NCBI GenBank assembly: GCA_045650505.1
Contig: JAZRRE010000017.1
Coordinates: 1 to 37,686 of the forward strand
Length of the DNA stretch: 37,686 nucleotides
Reading direction: 5' to 3'
From: RGIG1681 sp045650505
GTDB lineage: Bacteria; Bacillota; Clostridia; Christensenellales; UBA1242
In this document: piece by piece, positions 1 through 6,722 of the stretch
Layout of the letters: each line of letters begins with the position of its first letter
How positions within the stretch are numbered: position 1 is the stretch's first letter
Program-made: the position numbers and the translations under genes
The notes under the pieces: model-generated
Seen by the model: the letters and a program-made list of their open reading frames with translations, nothing else
Told to the model about the DNA's origin: nothing
Database searches by the model: none

Positions 1-29
1 GTCGCCATAATATTTTTAAGTAAAGCAAA

Positions 30-50
30 CGGCAAGTTGTTCACTTGCCG
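30..50 (-). terminator. Intrinsic terminator after tRNA-Gly
   Basis: An 8-bp inverted repeat (CGGCAAGT at 30-37, ACTTGCCG at 43-50) encloses a 5-nt loop. On the minus strand the stem is followed by a T-rich run (TTTGCTTTACTT). It lies 12 nt beyond the encoded CCA of tRNA-Gly and would end the tRNA transcript. Confidence 0.65.
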
Positions 51-61
51 CTCGTTTAATA

Positions 62-136
62 TGGAGCGGGAAACGAGATTCGAACTCGCGGCATCTGCCT
101 TGGCAAGGCAGCGCTCTACCACTGAGCCATTCCCGC
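62..136 (-). tRNA. tRNA-Gly (anticodon GCC)
   Basis: The minus strand folds as a complete cloverleaf. The acceptor stem GCGGGAA/TTCCCGC is followed by discriminator T and an encoded CCA. The anticodon loop CTTGCCAAG gives GCC (glycine), and the T loop TTCGAATC is canonical. It is the second tRNA of a two-gene minus-strand unit, 48 nt downstream of tRNA-Val. Confidence 0.95.
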
Positions 137-145
137 ATAAATAAA

Positions 146-181
146 ATTACTCGCCCCACACCGATGTGCAGTGCGAGTAAT
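146..181 (-). other. Stem-loop between the two tRNA genes
   Basis: A 9-bp perfect inverted repeat (ATTACTCGC at 146-154, GCGAGTAAT at 173-181) contains an inner 4-bp CACA/TGTG stem. It lies between tRNA-Val and tRNA-Gly in their common transcript. On the minus strand it is followed by TTTTATTTAT. It may be a processing or spacer hairpin, or a partial terminator that lowers tRNA-Gly output; the sequence does not decide this. Confidence 0.5.
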
Positions 182-184
182 GAT

Positions 185-260
185 TGGTGGGGGCTATAGG
201 GCTCGAACCTATGACCGTCTGCTTGTAAGGCAGATGCTCTCCCAGCTGAGCTAAACCCCC
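185..260 (-). tRNA. tRNA-Val (anticodon TAC)
   Basis: The minus strand gives a full cloverleaf: acceptor stem GGGGGTT/AGCCCCC, discriminator A, encoded CCA, D-arm TAGCTCAGCTGGGAGAGCA, and T loop TTCGAGCC. The anticodon loop CTTACAAG gives TAC (valine). It is the promoter-proximal gene of the two-tRNA unit. Confidence 0.95.
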
Positions 261-281
261 GCGTTCGTTGCGAACAATAGT

Positions 282-310
282 AATATACCAAATCTTAAAG
301 ACAAATGCAA
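282..310 (-). promoter_or_regulatory. Sigma-A promoter of the tRNA unit
   Basis: The minus strand shows TTGCAT (305-310), a 17-nt spacer and TATATT (282-287). The predicted start is about 15 nt before the tRNA-Val 5' end. A small GTTCG/CGAAC hairpin (263-275) lies in the short leader. Confidence 0.65.
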
Positions 311-348
311 GTGTTTTTATAAAAAAAATAAAATTTTTTTAATTTTTT

Positions 349-2364
349 TTAATTGAGTATGATTTTGTTTAAGATTTTTGATGAATATAAGGTTTCGCCC
401 TTCTCTAATATCTTTAAATATTGAGTCTGGTCTGGTTTGATTTGTTCAAGCAGTTCTTTAGCAAGTCCGTAAGTCTTTGAAGTGATTCTTGAAAAGAGTC
501 CATTATCACTTCCGTGTTGGTTTGTTCCAATCACACTTCCAGAGCCCCTTGTTTTTTGGTCAAACTCTGCAATTTCAAAACCGTTAGAATGATTTTTGAA
601 AAAGAGTATTCGCTCATAAGACTTTTCATTAAGTCTGTCAGCAAGACAAAAACAATAAGATTCTTGCCCTTGTCTTCCAACACGACCACGAAGTTGATGG
701 AGTGTTGCAAGACCAAAACGTTCTGGTGAGGCAATAACAATAATGTCGGCATCTGGAACATCAACGCCAACTTCAACAATGCTAGTTGACACTAACACCT
801 TAATTATGCCCTGTTTAAAGTTTTCTATAAGTTTATTTTGTTCTTCTTTTTTAAGTTTTCCGTGAATAAGCCCAACAGAAGTTTTATCAAAAATGTTACA
901 ACATAAATAATCAAACATTGATTTTGCTGAAAATTTTTGAAGTTCATCATCATCATTTTCTTCATCAATTTTTGAGCAGACAACATAAACTTTTGAGCCG
1001 TCATCAATTTTTGTTTTAATATATTTCCACATATCATCTTGCTTTGATTGATTCACAATGTTGGTTTGTGTTTTTTGTGGCTTTGGTCTTTCGTTGATGA
1101 CGGATATTTCAAGGTCACCAAAAAGAACCAAAGATAGTGACCTTGGAATAGGAGTTGCACTCATAACTAAAATGTCAGGGTTTTGCCCTTTCTGTTTGAG
1201 TTTTGCCCTTTGTTCAACGCCAAACCTATGTTGTTCATCAATAACAAGATATGATAAATTTTCAAAAATAACACCTTCTGAAATGATTGCGTGAGTTCCA
1301 ATAACTACTTTTGATTTTCCAAATCTTATATTCGCAAGTGCGTTGTGTTTATCACTTCCCGTTGTTGAGCCGGTGTAAAGTTCAACTTGAATTTCACTTC
1401 CAAAGAGTTTTTTAGCAGTTTCATAGTGTTGTTTTGCGAGTATTTCAGTTGGAGCGATAATTGCTGACTGATATCCATTTTTTGCAGCCACAAACGCACC
1501 AAAAAGTGAAATTATGGTTTTTCCAGAGCCAACGTCACCTTGAAGAAGTCTGTTCATTGAATATTTGCTTGCAAAGTCACCTTGAATTTCACGAATAACA
1601 GTTTTTTGACTTTGTGTGAGTTTAAAAGGAATCAATCTTTCAAATTCAGTAATCAAGTTTTCAATATTTTCATATTTTTGAGTTTTGACTGATTTATATA
1701 TGGCTTTATGGTATTCATTAATTGCAATAAGTGGAATGATTTTTTCAATTTCAACACGCTCAAGTGCTGTGTCAATATCGTCTTTTTCTTTAGGATTATG
1801 AATGATATCATAAGCCTCATTTAAGTGCAATAAGTTATATTTATATAATAAATTATCACTTACAAATGAAGAAATTTCAAGGTTTTTTAAAATATAATTA
1901 ATTGAATCGTGTATTGTTTTTTGTCCAATTTTTGAAACTGAATGATAAACCGGAAGAAGCCCAAGCCCTTCAAGTTTTTCACTAGATTTTGAAAGTGTCA
2001 CGATGAAAGTATTCTTTTTTGTTGGGCTATTTTTGCCATATAAGTATATCTCTTGACCAATATATAAATTTGCTTTTATATATGGCTGGTTATACCAAAT
2101 TGCGTTGAAATAATGACCTATTTCATCACACATCTTGCAAGTGACAAATGAAAAGTTTGCTCTAATTTTGACAACTTTTGCATTTTCGCAAACTGTTGCT
2201 TTGATAAGTTTAACAATTCCGTCATCTGCATAAGGGCTGGTTTTGGAAAAGTTATAATATTTATAAGGAAAATAATTGAGCAAATCTTCGCACGAAAAAA
2301 TGTCGTTTTCTTCAAACGACTGCTTTCTTGCTTTTCCAATACCAGATATTTGCTCAAGTTCCAT
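349..2364 (-). CDS. recG: ATP-dependent DNA helicase RecG
   Basis: RecG is a superfamily 2 helicase that remodels stalled replication forks and migrates branched DNA. The 671-residue product has close to the usual family length. An N-terminal wedge (OB-fold) region lies at about residues 50-130. The helicase core has Walker A GDVGSGKT (276-283), the DEQH box (376-379), an SATPIPRS motif, and a QLRGRVGRQG motif VI near the C terminus. It lies downstream of fakA, as in B. subtilis, but the two are separated by an intrinsic terminator. No Shine-Dalgarno site precedes the ATG. Instead a TATAAT box ends 6 nt before it, so the mRNA may be leaderless (see the promoter at 2371-2399). Identity is secure; the leaderless mode is inference. 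Confidence 0.97.
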   Translation of the reverse strand: MELEQISGIGKARKQSFEENDIFSCEDLLNYFPYKYYNFSKTSPYADDGIVKLIKATVCENAKVVKIRANFSFVTCKMCDEIGHYFNAIWYNQPYIKANLYIGQEIYLYGKNSPTKKNTFIVTLSKSSEKLEGLGLLPVYHSVSKIGQKTIHDSINYILKNLEISSFVSDNLLYKYNLLHLNEAYDIIHNPKEKDDIDTALERVEIEKIIPLIAINEYHKAIYKSVKTQKYENIENLITEFERLIPFKLTQSQKTVIREIQGDFASKYSMNRLLQGDVGSGKTIISLFGAFVAAKNGYQSAIIAPTEILAKQHYETAKKLFGSEIQVELYTGSTTGSDKHNALANIRFGKSKVVIGTHAIISEGVIFENLSYLVIDEQHRFGVEQRAKLKQKGQNPDILVMSATPIPRSLSLVLFGDLEISVINERPKPQKTQTNIVNQSKQDDMWKYIKTKIDDGSKVYVVCSKIDEENDDDELQKFSAKSMFDYLCCNIFDKTSVGLIHGKLKKEEQNKLIENFKQGIIKVLVSTSIVEVGVDVPDADIIVIASPERFGLATLHQLRGRVGRQGQESYCFCLADRLNEKSYERILFFKNHSNGFEIAEFDQKTRGSGSVIGTNQHGSDNGLFSRITSKTYGLAKELLEQIKPDQTQYLKILEKGETLYSSKILNKIILN

Positions 2365-2370
2365 ATAAAA

Positions 2371-2399
2371 ATTATATCAAATGCTGAAAATTTCAGCAA
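2371..2399 (-). promoter_or_regulatory. recG promoter, predicted leaderless start
   Basis: The minus strand reads TTGCTG (2394-2399), a 17-nt spacer and TATAAT (2371-2376), then six bases and the recG ATG. Transcription would start at or next to the A of the ATG, and no ribosome-binding site is present. A perfect 15-nt palindrome (GCTGAAA-A-TTTCAGC, 2383-2397) covers the spacer and most of the -35 box and could be an operator. Confidence 0.6.
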
Positions 2400-2400
2400 C

Positions 2401-2429
2401 AAAAAAGAACGGACATTTGCCCGTTCTTT
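2401..2429 (-). terminator. Intrinsic terminator after fakA
   Basis: A 9-bp stem (AAAGAACGG at 2404-2412, CCGTTCTTT at 2421-2429) with an 8-nt loop is followed on the minus strand by a run of T. It lies 11 nt past the fakA stop and insulates fakA from recG. Confidence 0.85.
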
Positions 2430-2439
2430 AAAATGCAAT

Positions 2440-4089
2440 TTATTCAAGAGAAATCAAATAGTAATAAAGTGGTTGGTCACCTTGGTGGCAATCAATTTCA
2501 AGGTCAGGATACTTATCTTTAAGAGTATCAACAAGAGCACCTGCATCAACCGGAGAAACATCTGCACCATAGAATAAAGAAATTGTTGAAACTTCATCAT
2601 TCATAAGTTTTTCGATTGTATCTTCAGTAACTTTATTAATATCATTACCTTTTGTTAAAATTTTCTTTTCACCAAGACCAATAATGTCGCCTTCTTTAAG
2701 TTTGAAACCGTCCATTGAAGTTGTTTTAACTGCGTATGTAACTGAACCAGAAACAACGCTCTTGATAGCATCTTCAACATTGTGTTTGTTTTCTTCAACT
2801 GAAAGTTCAGGGTCGATTCTAATTGCAGCAGAAATACCTTGTGGAACTGATTTTGTTGGAAGAACGTGAATATTGCGTTTTGAAAGGTCATTTGCAAGTT
2901 CTGCAGCCAAGATGATGTTTGAGTTGTTTGGAAGCACGAATACATTTTCAGCGTAAACACTGTCAGCAGCTTTAGCAATGTCTTCAGCGCTTGGGTTCAT
3001 TGTTTGACCACCTTCGATAACGTAGTCAACGTTAAGGTCTTTGAATAAGTTAGCAAGACCTTCACCAGCACAAACTGAAACAAGACCAATCTTTTTGAGT
3101 TCTGTTGGTTCTTGTTGAACTTTGAGTGCTCTAAATTGTTCAAGCATATTTTCAATCTTAACGCCGTTAAGTTCACCAAGTTTAAGAGCGTGAGTTAAAG
3201 CAACGCCTGGTTGGTTTGTGTGAACGTGAACTTTGATAAGGTTAAGGTCACCAATACAGATAACTGAATCACCAAGTGTCATAAGAGTTTCACGAAGTTT
3301 GTCAATATCTGCAACTGTTGTCTTTTTGTTGATATTAATAACAAAGAATTCTGTGCAGTATGCAAATTCAATGTCTGCTAAACTGTTATAGTCAACAAGT
3401 TCGTTGCCACCATTCATTTGAATGTTGCCATCACCAACTCTGTCTGAATCGGCTTGAAGTTTAAGTTCACTTTCATCACCACAAACAATTTTAAGGAAAC
3501 CGTTCATAATGATAAGAAGACCACGACCACCTGCGTCAACAACACCTGCTTTTTTAAGAACAGGCAAAAGTTCAGGAGTCATAGAAAGTGCTTCTTCACC
3601 GATATCTAAAACTTGCTTAAAGAAATCTTCAAGGTCTGAAGCTTTTTTAGCAATTTTGATTGAAGAATCAGCCATTGCACGAATAACTGTTAAAATTGTA
3701 CCCTCTTTTGGTTTTGTAACAGCTTTATAAGCAACGTTTGCACCTTCGATAAGTGCGTTGGCAAAATCCATAACTTTAATTTCTTTAAGATGAATTAAAG
3801 ATGATGTGATACCTTTAAAGATTTGTGAAAGAATAACACCAGAGTTACCTCTCGCGCCTTTAAGAGCACCTTTTGAAATAGCGTCACAAATTGCTTCCAT
3901 ATCATTGTTTGTGCACATATTAAGTTCTTTCACAGATGATTTCATTGTGAGTGACATATTAGTACCGGTGTCACCATCTGGAACCGGGAATACGTTAAGT
4001 GAGTTTACATACTCTTTATTTTCTTCAAGATAGTTTGCACCAGAAACTACCATTTTACGGAGCATCGCTCCAGTAATAACTTTATCCAT
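2440..4089 (-). CDS. fakA: Fatty acid kinase catalytic subunit FakA (DAK2/YloV family)
   Basis: FakA phosphorylates fatty acids bound to a FakB (DegV-type) partner, feeding exogenous fatty acids into phospholipid synthesis through PlsX/PlsY. The 549-residue protein has the family's layout. The N-terminal DAK2-type kinase domain carries FPVPDGDTGTNMS (about 34-46) and GARGNSGVILSQ. A middle domain follows, then a C-terminal DegV-like domain ending in DCHQGDQPLYYYLISLE. The start has a good AGGAG site. It lies 66 nt downstream of the Asp23-family gene with no terminator between, so the two are probably co-transcribed, as yloU-yloV are in B. subtilis. No fakB lies in this window. Confidence 0.93.
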   Translation of the reverse strand: MDKVITGAMLRKMVVSGANYLEENKEYVNSLNVFPVPDGDTGTNMSLTMKSSVKELNMCTNNDMEAICDAISKGALKGARGNSGVILSQIFKGITSSLIHLKEIKVMDFANALIEGANVAYKAVTKPKEGTILTVIRAMADSSIKIAKKASDLEDFFKQVLDIGEEALSMTPELLPVLKKAGVVDAGGRGLLIIMNGFLKIVCGDESELKLQADSDRVGDGNIQMNGGNELVDYNSLADIEFAYCTEFFVININKKTTVADIDKLRETLMTLGDSVICIGDLNLIKVHVHTNQPGVALTHALKLGELNGVKIENMLEQFRALKVQQEPTELKKIGLVSVCAGEGLANLFKDLNVDYVIEGGQTMNPSAEDIAKAADSVYAENVFVLPNNSNIILAAELANDLSKRNIHVLPTKSVPQGISAAIRIDPELSVEENKHNVEDAIKSVVSGSVTYAVKTTSMDGFKLKEGDIIGLGEKKILTKGNDINKVTEDTIEKLMNDEVSTISLFYGADVSPVDAGALVDTLKDKYPDLEIDCHQGDQPLYYYLISLE

Positions 4090-4155
4090 TAAAATTTTCT
4101 CCTAATTGCATTTTGAAAGGTGTAAGCAGCAAAAAATAGCAAAACTATAATTTGC

Positions 4156-4506
4156 CTAAACTTTAACACCAACAACGTTTATATTAACTGAATCAACAAG
4201 CATGCCGGTAAACTGTTCAACATTATACTTAACAAGTCTTCTAACAGATTCAGCAACGGCGTTAATGCTAACACCATATTTTAAAATTATATCAAGGTCA
4301 ATGATAATTCTGTCTGAAATAGTTGTAATTTTAATGCCCTTTGGCTTATAAGACTTTTTAAAGAGTTCACGAATAGAGTCTGAAAACTTGCTTGTCACAA
4401 GGTCAACAACACCGTAAACATCTAATGCCGAATGAGCCACAATTAAAGCTACTGCATCATCTGTAACAGAAATTTTTCCGTAAGAGTTAACTGTATTAAC
4501 TGACAT
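4156..4506 (-). CDS. Asp23/Gls24 family protein (YloU-like)
   Basis: This 116-residue protein has the Asp23/Gls24 layout: an N-terminal segment GKISVTDDAVALIVAHSA, a central basic patch (KSYKPKGIKITT), and a C-terminal half of alternating strand and helix (IIIDLDIILKYGVSINAV, then VNINVVGVKV). Family members are small soluble proteins linked to envelope stress or to fatty acid kinase; their biochemical role is not settled. It is the first gene of the asp23-fakA unit and diverges from rpmB, as B. subtilis yloU does. The ATG has an AAGGAG site 7 nt upstream. The stop is TAG. Confidence 0.9.
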   Translation of the reverse strand: MSVNTVNSYGKISVTDDAVALIVAHSALDVYGVVDLVTSKFSDSIRELFKKSYKPKGIKITTISDRIIIDLDIILKYGVSINAVAESVRRLVKYNVEQFTGMLVDSVNINVVGVKV

Positions 4507-4552
4507 AATTGTCTCCTTTTTTTATTAACTTCTATGCGAATGGTCGCAAAGA

Positions 4553-4601
4553 GAGCCTACAAATATACCATAATAATATACCATAGGCTCGAAAAAATCA
4601 A
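4553..4601 (-). promoter_or_regulatory. asp23-fakA promoter with overlapping repeats
   Basis: The minus strand has TTGATT (4596-4601), a 17-nt spacer and TATTAT (4573-4578). Two 11-bp direct repeats of AATATACCATA (4562-4572 and 4575-4585) cover the -10 box. A flanking inverted repeat GAGCCTA/TAGGCTC (4553-4559 and 4584-4590) brackets them. The arrangement looks like an operator, but I cannot name the regulator. Confidence 0.6.
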
Positions 4602-4660
4602 GGAATAATTAAAGAAATTAGTTATTTTATAAAAATTTTCATAATTTTTGCGATATATAC

Positions 4661-4689
4661 TTGCAAAATTTTTAGTTCTATGCTATTAT
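4661..4689 (+). promoter_or_regulatory. rpmB promoter
   Basis: TTGCAA (4661-4666), a 17-nt spacer and TATTAT (4684-4689) lie 42 nt before the rpmB ATG. The predicted leader contains a strong AGGAGG site. Confidence 0.75.
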
Positions 4690-4731
4690 GTGTTTCGTAT
4701 TATGATATAAATCACCCAGGAGGTAGAACTT

Positions 4732-4917
4732 ATGAGTAGAGTATGTAGTATTTGTGGCAAAGGTGCTAACGCAGGTAACTCTCGTAGCCACGCTTTAAAT
4801 ATATCAAAAAGAGTTTTTAGACCAAATATTCATAAAACAACTGTTGAAATTGATGGAAAAGTTGTTAACGCTTATGTTTGCACAAAGTGTATGAAAGGTT
4901 CAAAAAAGGATAAATAG
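4732..4917 (+). CDS. rpmB: 50S ribosomal protein L28
   Basis: L28 is a small structural protein of the large ribosomal subunit. The 61-residue product begins MSRVCSICGKGANAGNSRSH, typical of bacterial L28. It has Cys pairs at 5/8 and 50/53, so this is the zinc-binding (C+) form. The gene is monocistronic: it has its own promoter, a strong AGGAGG site 8 nt before the ATG, and an intrinsic terminator just after the TAG stop. Its divergence from the asp23-fakA unit matches B. subtilis rpmB/yloU. Confidence 0.97.
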   Translation: MSRVCSICGKGANAGNSRSHALNISKRVFRPNIHKTTVEIDGKVVNAYVCTKCMKGSKKDK

Positions 4918-4938
4918 TTTATATACTTAAAAATTAAG

Positions 4939-4966
4939 TTCTAGGGTTCTTCCCTAGAATTTTTTT
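4939..4966 (+). terminator. rpmB intrinsic terminator
   Basis: An 8-bp stem (TTCTAGGG at 4939-4946, CCCTAGAA at 4952-4959) with a 5-nt loop is followed by seven T residues. Confidence 0.9.
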
Positions 4967-4983
4967 ATACTTAAAAAAAACTA

Positions 4984-5012
4984 TTGGAAATTTGCCCTTT
5001 TTGGTTTATAAT
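4984..5012 (+). promoter_or_regulatory. sufCB promoter
   Basis: TTGGAA (4984-4989), a 17-nt spacer and TATAAT (5007-5012) lie just upstream of sufC. The start of transcription would fall near 5019, at the Shine-Dalgarno GGAGG (5019-5023), so the leader is only about 10 nt. The promoter also rules out the upstream in-frame TTG at 4984 as the sufC start, because it is part of the -35 box. Confidence 0.7.
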
Positions 5013-5028
5013 GTGTTTGGAGGCATTT

Positions 5029-5754
5029 ATGTTAGAACTAGAAAATATAAGTTTCTCTGTTCGTGAAAACGGAAAAACAAAAAACATTTTGAAAAATATC
5101 AATTTAAAGATTGAAGATGATAAATTTCTCGTAATAACAGGACCAAATGGTTCTGGCAAATCAACCCTTGCAAAAATTATTATGGGTATAAATAAGCCGT
5201 CATCTGGAAAGATTATTTTTAACGGAAAAGATATCACTAACCTTTCAATTTCTGAAAGAGCCAAACTTGGAATCAGTTTTGCATTTCAACAACCTGTTAA
5301 GTTTAAAGGAATTACTGTGAAGCAAATGATTTCACTTGCAGCAGGAAAAGAAATTTCAGTTGGTGATGCTTGCAAATATCTTTCTGATGTTGGTCTTTGC
5401 GCACGTGATTATATTGATAGAGATATCGATGGTTCACTTTCTGGTGGTGAGCTTAAAAGAATTGAGATTGCAACCATTATAGCAAGACAAAGTGAACTTG
5501 CAGTGTTTGATGAACCTGAAGCAGGCATTGACCTTTGGAGTTTTAACAGTTTAATCAAAACATTTAAAAACCTTAAAGAAAAATATAAATGTGGTTTTAT
5601 GATTATCTCTCACCAAGAAAGAATTTTAGATATTGCAGACAAAATTGTTGTGCTTTCATCTGGACAGGTTAAAACTGTTGGAACAAAAGAAGAAGTTCTC
5701 CCTAACCTTTCTGAAATTTATTCTGCTTGTTCAAGGCTTGAGGAGGTGGAATAA
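5029..5754 (+). CDS. sufC: Fe-S cluster assembly ATPase SufC (SmsC-like)
   Basis: SufC is a cytosolic ABC-type ATPase that drives conformational changes in the SufB scaffold during iron-sulfur cluster assembly; it is not a transporter. The 241-residue product has Walker A GPNGSGKST (38-46), Q-loop Gln88, signature LSGGE (137-141), Walker B with the SufC hallmark DEPEAGID (161-168), and switch His195. I chose the ATG at 5029 because of GGAGG 5 nt upstream and the promoter just before it. The stop overlaps the sufB start by one base (TAATG), indicating translational coupling. No sufS, sufU or sufD is nearby, which suggests a minimal two-component system. Confidence 0.93.
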   Translation: MLELENISFSVRENGKTKNILKNINLKIEDDKFLVITGPNGSGKSTLAKIIMGINKPSSGKIIFNGKDITNLSISERAKLGISFAFQQPVKFKGITVKQMISLAAGKEISVGDACKYLSDVGLCARDYIDRDIDGSLSGGELKRIEIATIIARQSELAVFDEPEAGIDLWSFNSLIKTFKNLKEKYKCGFMIISHQERILDIADKIVVLSSGQVKTVGTKEEVLPNLSEIYSACSRLEEVE

Positions 5755-6677
5755 TGGAACTTAATAAAATTGATAAAGAACTTTTAAAAACCATTGCAGA
5801 CCTTCACGAGATTCCTGAAGGTGCATACAATATTAGAAAAGATGGCAAACTTGTTTCAAGAAATGTAAGTGCTAATATTGAAATTGTAACAAAACAAGAT
5901 AAGCCAGGCATTGATATTTTTATTAAAGATGGCACAGTGAATGAAAGTTTGCATATTCCTGTTATTGTTTCAGAAGCTGGGCTTCATGACCTTGTTTATA
6001 ATGATTTTCATATTGGAAAAGACTGTGATGTAACAATTGTTGCTGGTTGTGGAATTTCTTGTGGTTCAGATAGTGATAATGGTCACGACGGCGTTCATTC
6101 ATTCTTTGTTAGTGAAAACTCAAAAGTAACTTATGTTGAAAAACATTATGCTATGGGTGACGGCTCTGGAAAGCGTGAACTCAACCCTATCACAAATGTT
6201 GAACTTAAGAAGAACGCATATATGAAGATGGAAACCGTTCAAATTGGTGGTGTAACCTATTCGGTTCGTGAAACCAATGCTGTGCTTGATGACGGTGCTA
6301 AACTTGAAATTGGTGAAAAAATAATGACCGGTTCAAATGATTACGCTGAAACAAAGTTTAATGTTGATTTAAATGGAAAAGATTCATCTACTCACGTTGT
6401 ATCTCGTGCAGTTGCAAAAGAAAACAGCAAACAAGTTTATATTTCAACAATTAATGGAAATAACAAGTGTTACGGTCACACTGAATGTGATGCTATTGTT
6501 ATGGATAGCGCAAACATTGTTGCAAAGCCTGAAATCACAGCAAAAGTTGCTGATGCTTCTCTTATTCACGAAGCGGCTATTGGAAAGATTGCTGGTGAAC
6601 AACTTATCAAGCTTCAAACATTAGGTTTAACAGAAAAACAAGCTGAAGATGAAATTATTAAAGGATTTTTAAAATAA
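5754..6677 (+). CDS. sufB: Minimal SufB-type Fe-S scaffold protein (SufBD family, SmsB-like)
   Basis: This is a SufB/SufD-family beta-helix scaffold that would assemble Fe-S clusters with SufC. At 307 residues it is much shorter than classical SufB (about 470), because the N-terminal region is missing. The C-terminal core is intact: TECDAIVM with Cys245, then IHEAAIGKI with Glu273, then the LGLTEKQAEDEIIKGFL tail. Cys245 and Glu273 align with the E. coli SufB cluster-assembly residues Cys405 and Glu434. Further cysteines are 91, 99, 103 and 239; GCGISC is conspicuous. The gene is the last of the sufCB unit, has an AGGAGG site, and is followed by a bidirectional terminator. Family is confident; naming it SmsB rather than SufB is inference from size and lack of partners. 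Confidence 0.9.
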   Translation: MELNKIDKELLKTIADLHEIPEGAYNIRKDGKLVSRNVSANIEIVTKQDKPGIDIFIKDGTVNESLHIPVIVSEAGLHDLVYNDFHIGKDCDVTIVAGCGISCGSDSDNGHDGVHSFFVSENSKVTYVEKHYAMGDGSGKRELNPITNVELKKNAYMKMETVQIGGVTYSVRETNAVLDDGAKLEIGEKIMTGSNDYAETKFNVDLNGKDSSTHVVSRAVAKENSKQVYISTINGNNKCYGHTECDAIVMDSANIVAKPEITAKVADASLIHEAAIGKIAGEQLIKLQTLGLTEKQAEDEIIKGFLK

Positions 6678-6709
6678 AAAGAATTGAGATTATTCTCAAT
6701 TCTTTTTTT
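6677..6709. terminator. Bidirectional terminator between sufB and the SLT-like gene
   Basis: GAATTGAG (6681-6688) pairs with CTCAATTC (6695-6702) around a 6-nt loop. An A tract on one side and a T tract on the other let it serve both convergent genes. Confidence 0.88.
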
Positions 6710-6722
6710 GTTCTATAAGTTT

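Noticed and set aside
16..291. 91-codon open frame across the two tRNAs
   Set aside because: It runs through two complete tRNA cloverleaves and their spacer, so it is not a coding region.
2404..2429. GAACGG/CCGTTC as a LexA box before recG
   Set aside because: The half-sites are too far apart for the Firmicute GAAC-N4-GTTC box, and the element is a terminator stem for fakA.
4984..5028. Longer sufC reading from a TTG codon
   Set aside because: The TTG is part of the sufC -35 box, and GGAGG lies before the ATG at 5029.
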